Positions 29,618-38,076 of a stretch of 51,847 nucleotides of DNA are shown here, piece by piece. The stretch spans positions 1 to 51,847 of the forward strand of contig JAHYJW010000005.1 of assembly GCA_019428815.1 (NCBI GenBank), written 5' to 3'. Below the pieces are notes generated by a model. That model worked only from the letters and a program-made list of their open reading frames with translations, had not been told where the DNA came from and made no database searches. The DNA is from Patescibacteria group bacterium. Its GTDB lineage: Archaea > Nanobdellota > Nanobdellia > Pacearchaeales > GW2011-AR1. Numbering within the stretch: position 1 is the stretch's first letter; the number at the start of each line of letters is the position of its first letter. Both the position numbers and the translations under genes were made by a program.

Positions 29618-30325
29618 ATGAGAAATAATAAACAACAACTCTTAGAGAAGTTAAATAGACTAAAAGAAATTGAGAGAGAAAAACATCACCCTTTAATTCC
29701 TAAGGTTCATAAAAAACATAATATTTCTAAAAGAACATTATTCTATATAAAGGAATATCCTGACAGAAAGAAAACTACTAAAACAATTCTTAGAGAAAGT
29801 ATTAAAGTTCTTCTTTTTGCATCAATCATGAGTTCATTAGGCGGGATTGCCTTAGAAAGAATTGAAGAAGTTTTTCTTTCAATAGTGCCTTTAGTTATTC
29901 TTCTTCCTGCTTTAAATGATCTCGTTGGAAATTATGGAATCGTAATCTCTTCTAGATTTTCAACAATGCTTCATACAGGGAAAGTAAAAGAGAAATGGTG
30001 GAAAACGCCAGAGTTAAAAGTTTTATTCTTTCAGATATTACTTTTAACCTTAATTGCAGCTATTTTAAGTTCTTCAATAACCCTTCTTATAACATTTTTT
30101 TCTGAGGGGAGAATCTCATTTATCTTAATTCAAAAAATTATTCTGATGGTTGTAATAGACCTTTTTCTGATAATCGGGATTCTCTTTTTTATAGCTATTT
30201 TTGCAGGAATTCGAGTTTATAAAAAAAGAGAAGACCCTAATAATTTTTTAATTCCCATCACAACAGGAATTGCAGATTTTGCTAATATGGCTATTCTAGC
30301 ATTACTTGTTTTAATAATCTTTTAA
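29618..30325 (+). CDS. MgtE/SLC41-like divalent cation transporter half (2)
   Basis: VPLVILLPALNDLVGNYGIVISSRFSTMLHTG...EDPNNFLIPITTGIADFANM. Confidence 0.8.
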   Translation: MRNNKQQLLEKLNRLKEIEREKHHPLIPKVHKKHNISKRTLFYIKEYPDRKKTTKTILRESIKVLLFASIMSSLGGIALERIEEVFLSIVPLVILLPALNDLVGNYGIVISSRFSTMLHTGKVKEKWWKTPELKVLFFQILLLTLIAAILSSSITLLITFFSEGRISFILIQKIILMVVIDLFLIIGILFFIAIFAGIRVYKKREDPNNFLIPITTGIADFANMAILALLVLIIF

Positions 30326-30356
30326 ATACCCTCCTTTTGTCTTTTATAAATCAAAA

Positions 30357-31055
30357 ATGTGTAAAAATGAAGAAAAAAGTTTTAGACTCTCACCCTCTTC
30401 TCTTACACTCATGAAGGAGTGTAAGAGGTGTTTTTGGCTTACGCATCATAACATCTGGAAGAGACCAACCGGGATATTTCCTAGTTTACCTTCTGGTATG
30501 GATAAGATACTTAAAATACACTTTGATAAATTTCGAAAGGAAAATAAACTTCCCCCTGAATTGGCTGAAAGCATAGAATGTTCTGATATGAAATTATTTG
30601 AAAATGAAGAGCTTCTAAAAATTTGGCAGGATAATCGAAAGGGGATTTCTTGGATAGATAAAGAAGGAAATGAACTTCGAGGAGCGATAGATAACCTTTT
30701 GGTTAAGAACGAAAAAATTATTGTTTTAGATTATAAAACTAGAGGTTATGCACTCAAAGAGAATACTCATGAATATTATCAGATGCAAATGGATATTTAT
30801 AATTTTCTTTTTTATAAAAACAATTATCCCACAGAAAATTTTGCCTTTCTTTTATTTTATGTTCCTAAAGAAGTTTTACCTACAGGAGAAATTATCTTTG
30901 ATACAACTCTTAAAAAGATTAATACTAGTCTAGAAAATGCGGAAAGAGTCTGGAAAGATGCCTTAATGTTACTGCACGGAGATTGCCCTAAAGAAAGATG
31001 TGAGTGGTGTGAAAGAACAGAAAATATTCCCCAAAGAACAAAAACAGTTGAATAA
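30357..31055 (+). CDS. PD-(D/E)XK nuclease, Cas4/RecB-like with Cys residues at both ends
   Basis: SPSSLTLMKECKRCFWLT, RGAIDNLLVKNEKIIVLDYKTRG, QMQMDIYNFL, CPKERCEWC. Confidence 0.8.
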   Translation: MCKNEEKSFRLSPSSLTLMKECKRCFWLTHHNIWKRPTGIFPSLPSGMDKILKIHFDKFRKENKLPPELAESIECSDMKLFENEELLKIWQDNRKGISWIDKEGNELRGAIDNLLVKNEKIIVLDYKTRGYALKENTHEYYQMQMDIYNFLFYKNNYPTENFAFLLFYVPKEVLPTGEIIFDTTLKKINTSLENAERVWKDALMLLHGDCPKERCEWCERTENIPQRTKTVE

Positions 31056-31078
31056 CCCCTTCTTACTTAATTCTCCTT

Positions 31079-31564
31079 CTAATCTACCTTTGAATCTTCT
31101 AAAGATTTTTTACCTGGTTGAATATCTACAACTTTTATTTTGAAGAAAAGTTTTTCTCCTGCAAGAGGATGGTTTAAATCTAAAAGTATGTTTTCTTCAG
31201 TTACCCTATCTATTCTTGCAGGTATTCTTTCGCCATTAGGTCCTTGTAATATCAATATCATTCCAGGACTAGGCTCTTTACCCTCTGGATTTTTTGGGAG
31301 CACACTTTTTGGAATTTCTTTTTTAAGATCTTCTTTTATCTCTCCGTATCCCTCAGAAGGTTCTATAGAAAAATCTTTACTTTCCCCCTTCTCCATACCT
31401 AGAACTGCATTATCAAATCCGCCTATAACTTCCCCTGATCCTACTTTAAATTTTAAAGGTTGAGATTGCCCCTCTTTTTTAGAAGAATCAAATAGTTTAC
31501 CATCTTTAAGCCTGCCTTCATATTCTATTTCAACAATATCCCCTGGATTAATTTTTTGAGTCAT
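31079..31564 (-). CDS. FKBP/SlyD-type peptidyl-prolyl isomerase
   Basis: GDIVEIEYEGRLKDGKLFDSS, GSGEVIGGFDNAVLGMEKGE, DLNHPLAGEKLFFKIKVVDI. Confidence 0.95.
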   Translation of the reverse strand: MTQKINPGDIVEIEYEGRLKDGKLFDSSKKEGQSQPLKFKVGSGEVIGGFDNAVLGMEKGESKDFSIEPSEGYGEIKEDLKKEIPKSVLPKNPEGKEPSPGMILILQGPNGERIPARIDRVTEENILLDLNHPLAGEKLFFKIKVVDIQPGKKSLEDSKVD

Positions 31565-31676
31565 ATAAACTCCAATAAAAAAGGTTTTTTAAGTGTTCTG
31601 GTTTTTTGGTAAAAAATTTACAAAAAAGTTAAAAACTCCAAGAGTTTTATAATAAAAATCAAATCTTTAAAAGAGG

Positions 31677-32036
31677 ATGGGACCCCAAAACAGAAAACAC
31701 AGAAAAGATTTAGAGAAAATCGCATCAAGCCCTGAAAAATTTGGATTTCCAGTAAAAAATATAATCTCTGTTTCCATAGAAGAAAATCTTTTTCATAAAG
31801 GAAAATTAAGGGCCCAACCTGACATTATCATTCTCGAAAGAAAAGGAGAGAATAAACTAGTCCACATAATAGAATACAAAAGTAATGGTAATGGGGAACT
31901 TTTACAAAGAGCACAAAAGCAATTACAAAATGCAGTGGCTTGGTTTGGGAGATACAGGCCAGATATTGATTTAGAGGATATTTATACTTACATCATTTCC
32001 GGAAGCGACCAAAAATATAAAGGATTATTTAATTGA
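31677..32036 (+). CDS. Small PD-(D/E)XK nuclease-superfamily-like protein
   Basis: AQPDIIILERKGENKLVHIIEYKSNGNGELLQRAQKQLQNAV (PD...ExK pattern). Confidence 0.55.
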   Translation: MGPQNRKHRKDLEKIASSPEKFGFPVKNIISVSIEENLFHKGKLRAQPDIIILERKGENKLVHIIEYKSNGNGELLQRAQKQLQNAVAWFGRYRPDIDLEDIYTYIISGSDQKYKGLFN

Positions 32037-32103
32037 ATTTTATAATTAATCCCTTTTAATAAAATAATAAACCTTAGATAATAAAACATTTCTAAAAAAT
32101 AAA

Positions 32104-32448
32104 ATGACCCGAATGTGGAACCTGAATCCAGCATATCTTTGTACACAACATCTCTTAGGAGAGCATAAAGAGATTCATCAAGCAGTTGGAAGTATCTTAA
32201 AAGGAAGAAGTTTGAAGGGGCACCTAGAAAAAGGTCAGTTAGAGATTCATAATCTTAAAAAAAGACATGCCGAATTAGTAAGAGAAATGAAAAAAAGAAA
32301 TTTTAATCATAACTCCCCCCTCCCGGATTTTGAAGAATTTTATGCTGGAAAAATAGACCCTCAAAAAAATAAACTAGATTTAATGAAAAGGTGTAAAAAA
32401 TGTAGGGTTAGAATTAAAGATCAGGATAAGAAAGAAAAACAGACTTAA
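32104..32448 (+). CDS. Pyrimidine dimer DNA glycosylase/endonuclease V (DenV)-like protein
   Basis: MTRMWNLNPAYLCTQHLLGEHKEIHQAVGSI...KKRHAELVREMKKRNFNHNSPLP; conserved T2 and Glu at the DenV E23 position by eye. Confidence 0.7.
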   Translation: MTRMWNLNPAYLCTQHLLGEHKEIHQAVGSILKGRSLKGHLEKGQLEIHNLKKRHAELVREMKKRNFNHNSPLPDFEEFYAGKIDPQKNKLDLMKRCKKCRVRIKDQDKKEKQT

Positions 32449-32484
32449 CAAAGAATTTATAAATTTTATCAAGTTTTTTATTAA

Positions 32485-32733
32485 ATGATTCCTAAAAAAG
32501 AGAATAAGAACGTTAAGGAAAAAAAAGAAGACCCTCTTTCAAAAAATGATCCTAAATTTCCTAAGAAAGTTAAAAATAAACCAAATCTAAAAGTCACTAT
32601 CCTTTCTTTAATTGCAATAATCTTTTTGGTACTCACTTTCACAGTTCATTGGTTATTCATCATGGGCGCAATTATTATTATGCTAATAAATCAAAAAGAA
32701 TTAATCGGTAAGGAGGATAAATCTGAGATTTAG
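32485..32733 (+). CDS. Small two-TM membrane protein
   Basis: 82 aa with hydrophobic hairpin. Confidence 0.5.
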   Translation: MIPKKENKNVKEKKEDPLSKNDPKFPKKVKNKPNLKVTILSLIAIIFLVLTFTVHWLFIMGAIIIMLINQKELIGKEDKSEI

Positions 32734-33932
32734 AGATTTATCTCAAAAATTTCTTTTAGCGATTTGTTTATTATTTCTTCCATATCCAACTTTTTTAGTT
32801 CTTTTTCAAAAGTATCAATCTCTGTTTTAACACTGACCCTTTTACCTAAAAGACTACAACAATCCTTATACTCTTTTAAGCTTAAAAGATAAGTCCCAAT
32901 CTTTTCTGAGAGATTAATAATTTCTTGTTTATCATAAGTTAATAATGGGCGGAATATCGGAAGATTAATTTTAAAAGAACTGGCATTTATGTTTTCAAGT
33001 GTTTGGCTTGCAACTTGTGCGAGATTATCTCCCGTGACCAAACCTCTTAATCTTTTATGAACCTGTTCTGAATTTTTTTCAAGGGCTATCCTTTCACCTA
33101 ATTTTAGCATGTAATTTTTAAACATAACTACATCATACCTCTCGTCTATTCTCCCCTGGGACTCAAAAAAATAGATATAATATGGAATAAAGTAGACTTT
33201 AGAACTATACTGAAAATCATTTAAGATTTCAACTAGTTTTATGATTTTCCCCCCTAAAACATCCTTGTTTTCCTTATAAGTGTGAAAATGAAGGAAATCT
33301 ATTTCGCACCCCCGTTTCATCATTAACCAAGCTGCAACAATAGAGTCAATACCTCCTGAGAGTAAACAAAGAACTTTCCCGGAAGTTCCAACAGGCAATC
33401 CTCCCAATCCCTCAAATCTCTCAGTATAAACATAAATCTTGTCTGTAATTTCAATAAAAATCTTTTTTTCAGAATTTTTATAATCAACTTTTATCCCTAA
33501 ACTATTTGCAATCGAGCCAAGATTACTGTTGATCTCTACTGATGTCTTTGGAAATTTTTTATTAGCTCTTTTTGTTTTAAATGCAATTTTTTTTATCTTT
33601 TCTTTTTTTAATTGTTTTAAAATGCCCTTAACATAATCTTCAAGTTCATCTTGGTTGAGATTGATTTCCTTTACAAAAGAAAAATATTTTATTCCAAAAA
33701 CCTTTTTCAAGAGGGAAGTAACTTCCTCTGGGTTTTTAGATTCAAAATCACAAAAAATTCTTTTCTCTTTTCTTTGAATACCTCCTAATTTTATCTTAGC
33801 TCTAAAAGAAGACTTTTTTATGTTTTCTACTAATCTTCTTTCAAAAAAAGAAAAATGCCCCCCCTTTAAACCAATCTCAGCATGATGGACTAAAACTTTC
33901 ATTTCTGAAGAAGGGGGATTAATTTTTTTCAT
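32730..33932 (-). CDS. thiI: tRNA 4-thiouridine synthetase (THUMP + PP-loop)
   Basis: LVHHAEIGLKGGHFSFFERRLVENI, VLCLLSGGIDSIVAAWLMMKRG. Confidence 0.93.
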   Translation of the reverse strand: MKKINPPSSEMKVLVHHAEIGLKGGHFSFFERRLVENIKKSSFRAKIKLGGIQRKEKRIFCDFESKNPEEVTSLLKKVFGIKYFSFVKEINLNQDELEDYVKGILKQLKKEKIKKIAFKTKRANKKFPKTSVEINSNLGSIANSLGIKVDYKNSEKKIFIEITDKIYVYTERFEGLGGLPVGTSGKVLCLLSGGIDSIVAAWLMMKRGCEIDFLHFHTYKENKDVLGGKIIKLVEILNDFQYSSKVYFIPYYIYFFESQGRIDERYDVVMFKNYMLKLGERIALEKNSEQVHKRLRGLVTGDNLAQVASQTLENINASSFKINLPIFRPLLTYDKQEIINLSEKIGTYLLSLKEYKDCCSLLGKRVSVKTEIDTFEKELKKLDMEEIINKSLKEIFEINL

Positions 33933-34058
33933 TTTTAATTTAAAATTTATTAATATAAAAGTCTTAAGTTTGAATATCTTTTAAAAAATGATTTATCTTA
34001 TCTGATAAAATAAAAAAAGAGAAATAAAAAATTAAAAAAAACAAAGAAGTTTTGGTGT

Positions 34059-34526
34059 TTAGTAGCTTATATAACTAGATTTTCTTTTCTCTACTTCATC
34101 ATCCCCAAAATCTTCATCTTCATCCTCATCTGAACTCTCATCACCTGCAAAATCTTCATCTTCATCCTCATCTGAACTCTCATCCTTTATTTTTGGGATT
34201 TCTTTTTTGGGTTCTTCTTTTTTCTCCCCTCCTTTCTTTTCTTCTTTTTCTTCTTGGGGGATACTTTCTTCTTTACCTCTTGGAGGTCTTGCTTCTTTTA
34301 CAACGAGCTTTCTTCCTTCAACTTCCTTACCCTGCATTTCTTTTATTGCTTTTTCTGCTTCTGACTCGCTTTTATAGGTAACAAAACCAAAACCTCTTGA
34401 CCTTCCGGTGTATTTGTTCGCCATAACTAAAGCATCTTCAATTTTCCCGTATGGTGAAAAAAGTTCTTCGAGCTTAACTTTAGTGACACTCCAAGGCAGG
34501 TTTCCAACATAAATTCTCTTATCCAT
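34059..34526 (-). CDS. RNA recognition motif (RRM) protein with acidic repeat tail
   Basis: RNP2 RIYVGNLPW and RNP1 RSRGFGFVTY; tail DESSDEDEDEDFAGDESSDEDEDEDFGDDE. Confidence 0.93.
   Translation of the reverse strand: MDKRIYVGNLPWSVTKVKLEELFSPYGKIEDALVMANKYTGRSRGFGFVTYKSESEAEKAIKEMQGKEVEGRKLVVKEARPPRGKEESIPQEEKEEKKGGEKKEEPKKEIPKIKDESSDEDEDEDFAGDESSDEDEDEDFGDDEVEKRKSSYISY
34107..34184. repeat. Perfect 36-bp direct repeat at 42-bp period coding the acidic tail
   Basis: aaaatcttcatcttcatcctcatctgaactctcatc at 34107-34142 and 34149-34184. Confidence 0.95.
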
Positions 34527-34632
34527 TTAAGCCTCCGTTCTTTTAATTTAGTTTAGAACAAGACTAAGCCTGTCCATCTCTTTTTCTAGGAAAAAAACCA
34601 CTTTTATAAAGTTAACTATACTTTTTGGCTAT

Positions 34633-35157
34633 ATGAAGTGTGACAAATGCGGATATGAATCTAGTTTAAATAAGAATAAATGGGGTTTGATTATCTGTGA
34701 GATATGTGATATATTCTCTCCAAAAGACCAAGATTCTTTTAGAGACTATATGCTTGAAAAAATTGATGGTTCTACTCTTGAAACATTTAGAAAAAATTAT
34801 GTTTCTAACAGCGAAAAACAGAAAAAGACTATGTTAAAAAAAGCAACTCATGGTCGGCTTATGTCAAGGGCCCCCTTTGGTTATAAAATCGAGAAAGGTA
34901 ACCTTATCCCCTCTGAAAATCAAAAAGAAGTAGAAGAGATATTTGAAGAATTTCTTAACGAGGACATTAGTTTAAGAAGGCTCTCTGAAAAAAGAAACCT
35001 TTCAGTTAATGGATTAAAAAAAATTCTTAAAAATTTTACTTATATAGGAAAAGTTAAGTTTAATAATCAGATTTATCAAGGGAATCATAAACCTCTTATT
35101 TCAGCAATATTGTTCAATCGAGTTCAGGATAAATTAGAAAGAATGAAGATAAAATAA
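34633..35157 (+). CDS. Zinc ribbon + serine-recombinase DNA-binding (recombinase) domain, no resolvase catalytic domain
   Basis: MKCDKCGYESSLNKNKWGLIICEIC...LMSRAPFGYKIEKGNLIPSENQKEVEEIFEEFLNEDISLRRLSEKRNLSVNGLKKILKNFTYIGKVKFNNQIYQGNHKPLIS, clearly homologous to the C-terminal half of 20107-20928. Confidence 0.85.
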   Translation: MKCDKCGYESSLNKNKWGLIICEICDIFSPKDQDSFRDYMLEKIDGSTLETFRKNYVSNSEKQKKTMLKKATHGRLMSRAPFGYKIEKGNLIPSENQKEVEEIFEEFLNEDISLRRLSEKRNLSVNGLKKILKNFTYIGKVKFNNQIYQGNHKPLISAILFNRVQDKLERMKIK

Positions 35158-35179
35158 TCTTTTAAAAAAATTGTAACAA

Positions 35180-35584
35180 CTACCTGAAAGATTTTTGCCT
35201 TTTACGTCTAGCTTTACTATCCCCTGGTTTATAAGCTTCTTTTCTTCTAACATCTGCGACTAAAAGCCCCCTGTCATAACTAAGATAAGCTTTTTCTATT
35301 TCTTTGTTTTTAGTTGCTTCTAAAATTGCTCTTGCTAAAGCTAATCTCGCTGCCTCAATTTGTCCTTTTTCTCCTCCGCCTTTAACGGTTATTTCAAAGT
35401 CAAAACTAATTTTTTGAATTATTTCTTTAGCAATTCTTAATGGTTCTTCTATTTTAAGGCGATTTAACATTGGAAGATGTTCATAAGATTGTTTGTTTAT
35501 TGTGACTCTTCCTGTACCTTCTCTAGCAATTGCTCTTGCAACAGCAGTTTTTCTTTTCCCAGATGTGACTATTAATTTATCCAT
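35180..35584 (-). CDS. rps9: Ribosomal protein S9 (uS9)
   Basis: VTSGKRKTAVARAIAREGTGRVTIN...DVRRKEAYKPGDSKARRKRQKSFR. Confidence 0.97.
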   Translation of the reverse strand: MDKLIVTSGKRKTAVARAIAREGTGRVTINKQSYEHLPMLNRLKIEEPLRIAKEIIQKISFDFEITVKGGGEKGQIEAARLALARAILEATKNKEIEKAYLSYDRGLLVADVRRKEAYKPGDSKARRKRQKSFR

Positions 35585-35586
35585 TT

Positions 35587-35994
35587 TTAGTTTCTATACC
35601 TCTCTTTGGAAATTGACTTAACTCTTACAAATTTATCCTTTTTATCTTTTCCAAAGAATATTTTTTTTGCGTTTTCAAATTCTAAGGGTGTGTGGGTGTA
35701 ACAGTAAATTTTTTTATAAGCAATCTTTCCTCTTCCGGATCTATGATCAGGCAACATTCCCCTTATTGCTCTTTTGACAATCAAATCTGATCTTCGGGGA
35801 TGCTTTGGCCCTTTTTGCCCGCTTCCAATTTTTCTTCTCCTCTTATCAAAATTTTCTCTAATATCCTTTTTATTCCCTGTAATTATAATCTCATCACAGT
35901 TTAGTATGACCACGTCTTCTCCTTTAAGCGCTTCCTTTACTACGTAACTCCCGATCCTTCCTAAAACAGCATCTTTTCCATCTACGATAATCAT
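35587..35994 (-). CDS. rpl13: Ribosomal protein L13 (uL13)
   Basis: MIIVDGKDAVLGRIGSYVVKEALKGEDVVILNCDE; RAIRGMLPDHRSGRG. Confidence 0.97.
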   Translation of the reverse strand: MIIVDGKDAVLGRIGSYVVKEALKGEDVVILNCDEIIITGNKKDIRENFDKRRRKIGSGQKGPKHPRRSDLIVKRAIRGMLPDHRSGRGKIAYKKIYCYTHTPLEFENAKKIFFGKDKKDKFVRVKSISKERYRN

Positions 35995-36395
35995 TTTATT
36001 TTCTTTAAAACTTTGATATCCCTTGCTTCGGGATTTTGTTTAATTTCTTCAATAATACTTAGAGTAGGTACTTTTAATTTTAATAGCTTCTCTTTAGAAC
36101 TTTCTGAAAAATTAAATGCAATAATTTTTATCTTCTTTTTTATTTCCCCCTGAGAAAGAACTTTACCACAAATGACCACTGATTCTCCTTCTTTTGAAGC
36201 TTTATCAATTTCATCTAAGTTCAAGTTAATAAAGTTTTTTCTTGGACTAGCTAGCATTGAAGCAACCTGAATCCATTCAGGATATCTTTTAGCATTTTTT
36301 ATAGTTTCAACTAAATTTTCGTTGGTTTTTTTCTTAAGTTGTCTATCAATCTTAGTTTTTGATTTCATTTGTATTATATCCTCGAGTGAATCCAA
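35991..36395 (-). CDS. rpl18e: Ribosomal protein L18e
   Basis: PEWIQVASMLASPRKNFINLNLDEIDKASKEGESVVICGKVLSQGEI. Confidence 0.93.
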   Translation of the reverse strand: MDSLEDIIQMKSKTKIDRQLKKKTNENLVETIKNAKRYPEWIQVASMLASPRKNFINLNLDEIDKASKEGESVVICGKVLSQGEIKKKIKIIAFNFSESSKEKLLKLKVPTLSIIEEIKQNPEARDIKVLKKIK

Positions 36396-36591
36396 ACAGA
36401 AGAATCAAGTCTCCTGCTAACGCGATTAACTCGCAGGGTTATGAGAATCTCAGATTTATTAGGTTTATAAGTTTTTTGATATCCATGCATTGTTACCTTA
36501 GAGGTTGGTAGATCGGTTTTTAAGTTTGTAAATTATCTTTATCTCATGGGAAATAAAGAGGAATTAATTAATTTGAGTAAAGTCAAATTAC

Positions 36592-36715
36592 TGCGCAAAA
36601 TTAACTTTAATTTAATTCTTTATTGCGCATAGTTGAATTATACATAATAAGGGGCTTTTTTATCGTCGTAAATATTAAAATCCCTCATATCATTTAATAA
36701 ATTCATTATTGCGCA
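36592..36715. promoter_or_regulatory. Three TGCGCA boxes upstream of the RelA/SpoT-like gene
   Basis: TGCGCA at 36592-36597, 36624-36629 and 36710-36715; the last is next to TATA-like tttaaatac. Confidence 0.5.
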
Positions 36716-36755
36716 AAATGAATAAGTTTAAATACTATCTAAATATAAATAATTT

Positions 36756-37829
36756 ATGGCGTGGAAGATACCTAAGTATAACAAGAATGAATTGAATAAG
36801 GCAGGAGAGATATTAAAAGATGAAAATAGTCCTGAAGAAGAAACAGCGAAAGCTACAGAGATATTAAACCACTGGAGAGCAAGCCATAGTTATCCTTTAC
36901 ATATTTTTCAAATGACTCTAAAAAATGTTTCTCAAAGATATGATAAAACTTCTTTAGTTGCTCAAAGACTTAAAAGAGCAACCTCGATAATTAACAAGTT
37001 AAGAAGAAAGTATGAAGGAAGAAAAGCTACAATGAATTTGTCTCAAATGCAAGATATAGCAGGTTGTAGGGCGGTCGTTAAAGATGTTAAAATTGCAAAA
37101 GAAATTTATGATGAATATTATATTAAAGGAAATTTAAAACACAAAAGAGTTGGTAAAAAAGACTATATCACCTTTCCAAAAAAAGATGGATATAGGAGTT
37201 TACATCTTGTTTATGAATTTAAAAGTGATAAAGGTAAAAAAGAATATAATGGGCTAAAGGTTGAAGTTCAAATAAGGTCTAAATTACAGCATTTATGGGC
37301 TACTGCAGTGGAAACAGTTGATTTTTTCACAAGACAAGCGATTAAATTTAACGAGGGTAGACCTGATTGGGCAGATTTTTTTAAGCTCGTGAGTTCTGCT
37401 TTTGCCATCAATGAAAATTGCCCAATAATTGAAGGAACTACTGCAAATGAAAAAGAATTATACACTCAAATAATGAATAAAGAAAAAGAATTGGAGGTAA
37501 TACATCGTATGGAAGGATGGACTCACGCAATGAAATTTTTTAATGAAGAAGTAAAGAAAAAAATGAGGGGAAAAGTAAAATTTTTCTTATTGGAACTTGA
37601 TATTTTAGGTAATAAGTTAAGTGTTAAAGCATATACTCAAAAACAAGAAAAACAAGCAATAGAAGATTACGATAAATTAGAAAAAAGGCACAAGGGGAGA
37701 ACAGATTATGATGTTGTCCTTGTTGGTGCAGAAACAACCAAGGATTTGGAGAAAGCCTATCCAAACTATTTTGTAGATACGAGAGAATTTATTCTTGAAT
37801 TGGAAAAGATAATGAGAAAAACAAAATAA
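36756..37829 (+). CDS. RelA/SpoT-domain (alarmone synthetase-like) protein
   Basis: MQDIAGCRAVV, KKDGYRSLHLVYEF, LKVEVQIRSKLQHLWATAVE motifs. Confidence 0.9.
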   Translation: MAWKIPKYNKNELNKAGEILKDENSPEEETAKATEILNHWRASHSYPLHIFQMTLKNVSQRYDKTSLVAQRLKRATSIINKLRRKYEGRKATMNLSQMQDIAGCRAVVKDVKIAKEIYDEYYIKGNLKHKRVGKKDYITFPKKDGYRSLHLVYEFKSDKGKKEYNGLKVEVQIRSKLQHLWATAVETVDFFTRQAIKFNEGRPDWADFFKLVSSAFAINENCPIIEGTTANEKELYTQIMNKEKELEVIHRMEGWTHAMKFFNEEVKKKMRGKVKFFLLELDILGNKLSVKAYTQKQEKQAIEDYDKLEKRHKGRTDYDVVLVGAETTKDLEKAYPNYFVDTREFILELEKIMRKTK

Positions 37830-37883
37830 ATTTTTTTAGTTATTCACCAACCGATAATGTAACAACGCATGATATCCACTAAA

Positions 37884-37967
37884 TGCGGGAAGAAGGATTC
37901 GAACCCTCGCAGGCACTAAGCCAAGTGGTCCTTAGCCACTCCCGTTTGACCGCTCCGGCATTCCCGC
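37884..37967 (-). tRNA. tRNA-Leu, anticodon AAG by loop position
   Basis: Revcomp GCGGGAATGCCGGAGCGGTCAAACGGGAGTGGCTAAGGACCACTTGGCTTAGTGCCTGCGAGGGTTCGAATCCTTCTTCCCGCA; class II variable arm; loop CTAAGGA. Confidence 0.9.
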
Positions 37968-38076
37968 AAATATCTTAACGATGATAATAAAAACCTAGCA
38001 TTTTTAAAAGATATCCCTAAGTAAACTTCGTTGATAAAACTCCAATCAATAGAAGAGACCTCTAAAAAGAGTATAA

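Noticed and set aside
29021-30325. Split MgtE-like halves considered a frameshifted pseudogene
   Set aside because: Each half has its own start, stop and intact hydrophobic domain; two-gene SLC41-like pairs are plausible in archaea.
30357-31055. Cas4-like gene considered as evidence for a CRISPR-Cas locus
   Set aside because: No cas1/cas2, effector genes or repeat array found in the window; standalone nuclease is more likely.
34107-34184. 36-bp direct repeats considered as a mini CRISPR array
   Set aside because: Only two copies separated by 6 bp, in frame with the RRM acidic tail; a coding tandem repeat, not repeat-spacer structure.
36396-36480. GC-richer stretch cctgctaacgcgattaactcgcaggg considered a tRNA or ncRNA
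   Set aside because: No full cloverleaf could be drawn; only a short possible stem near the L18e promoter.
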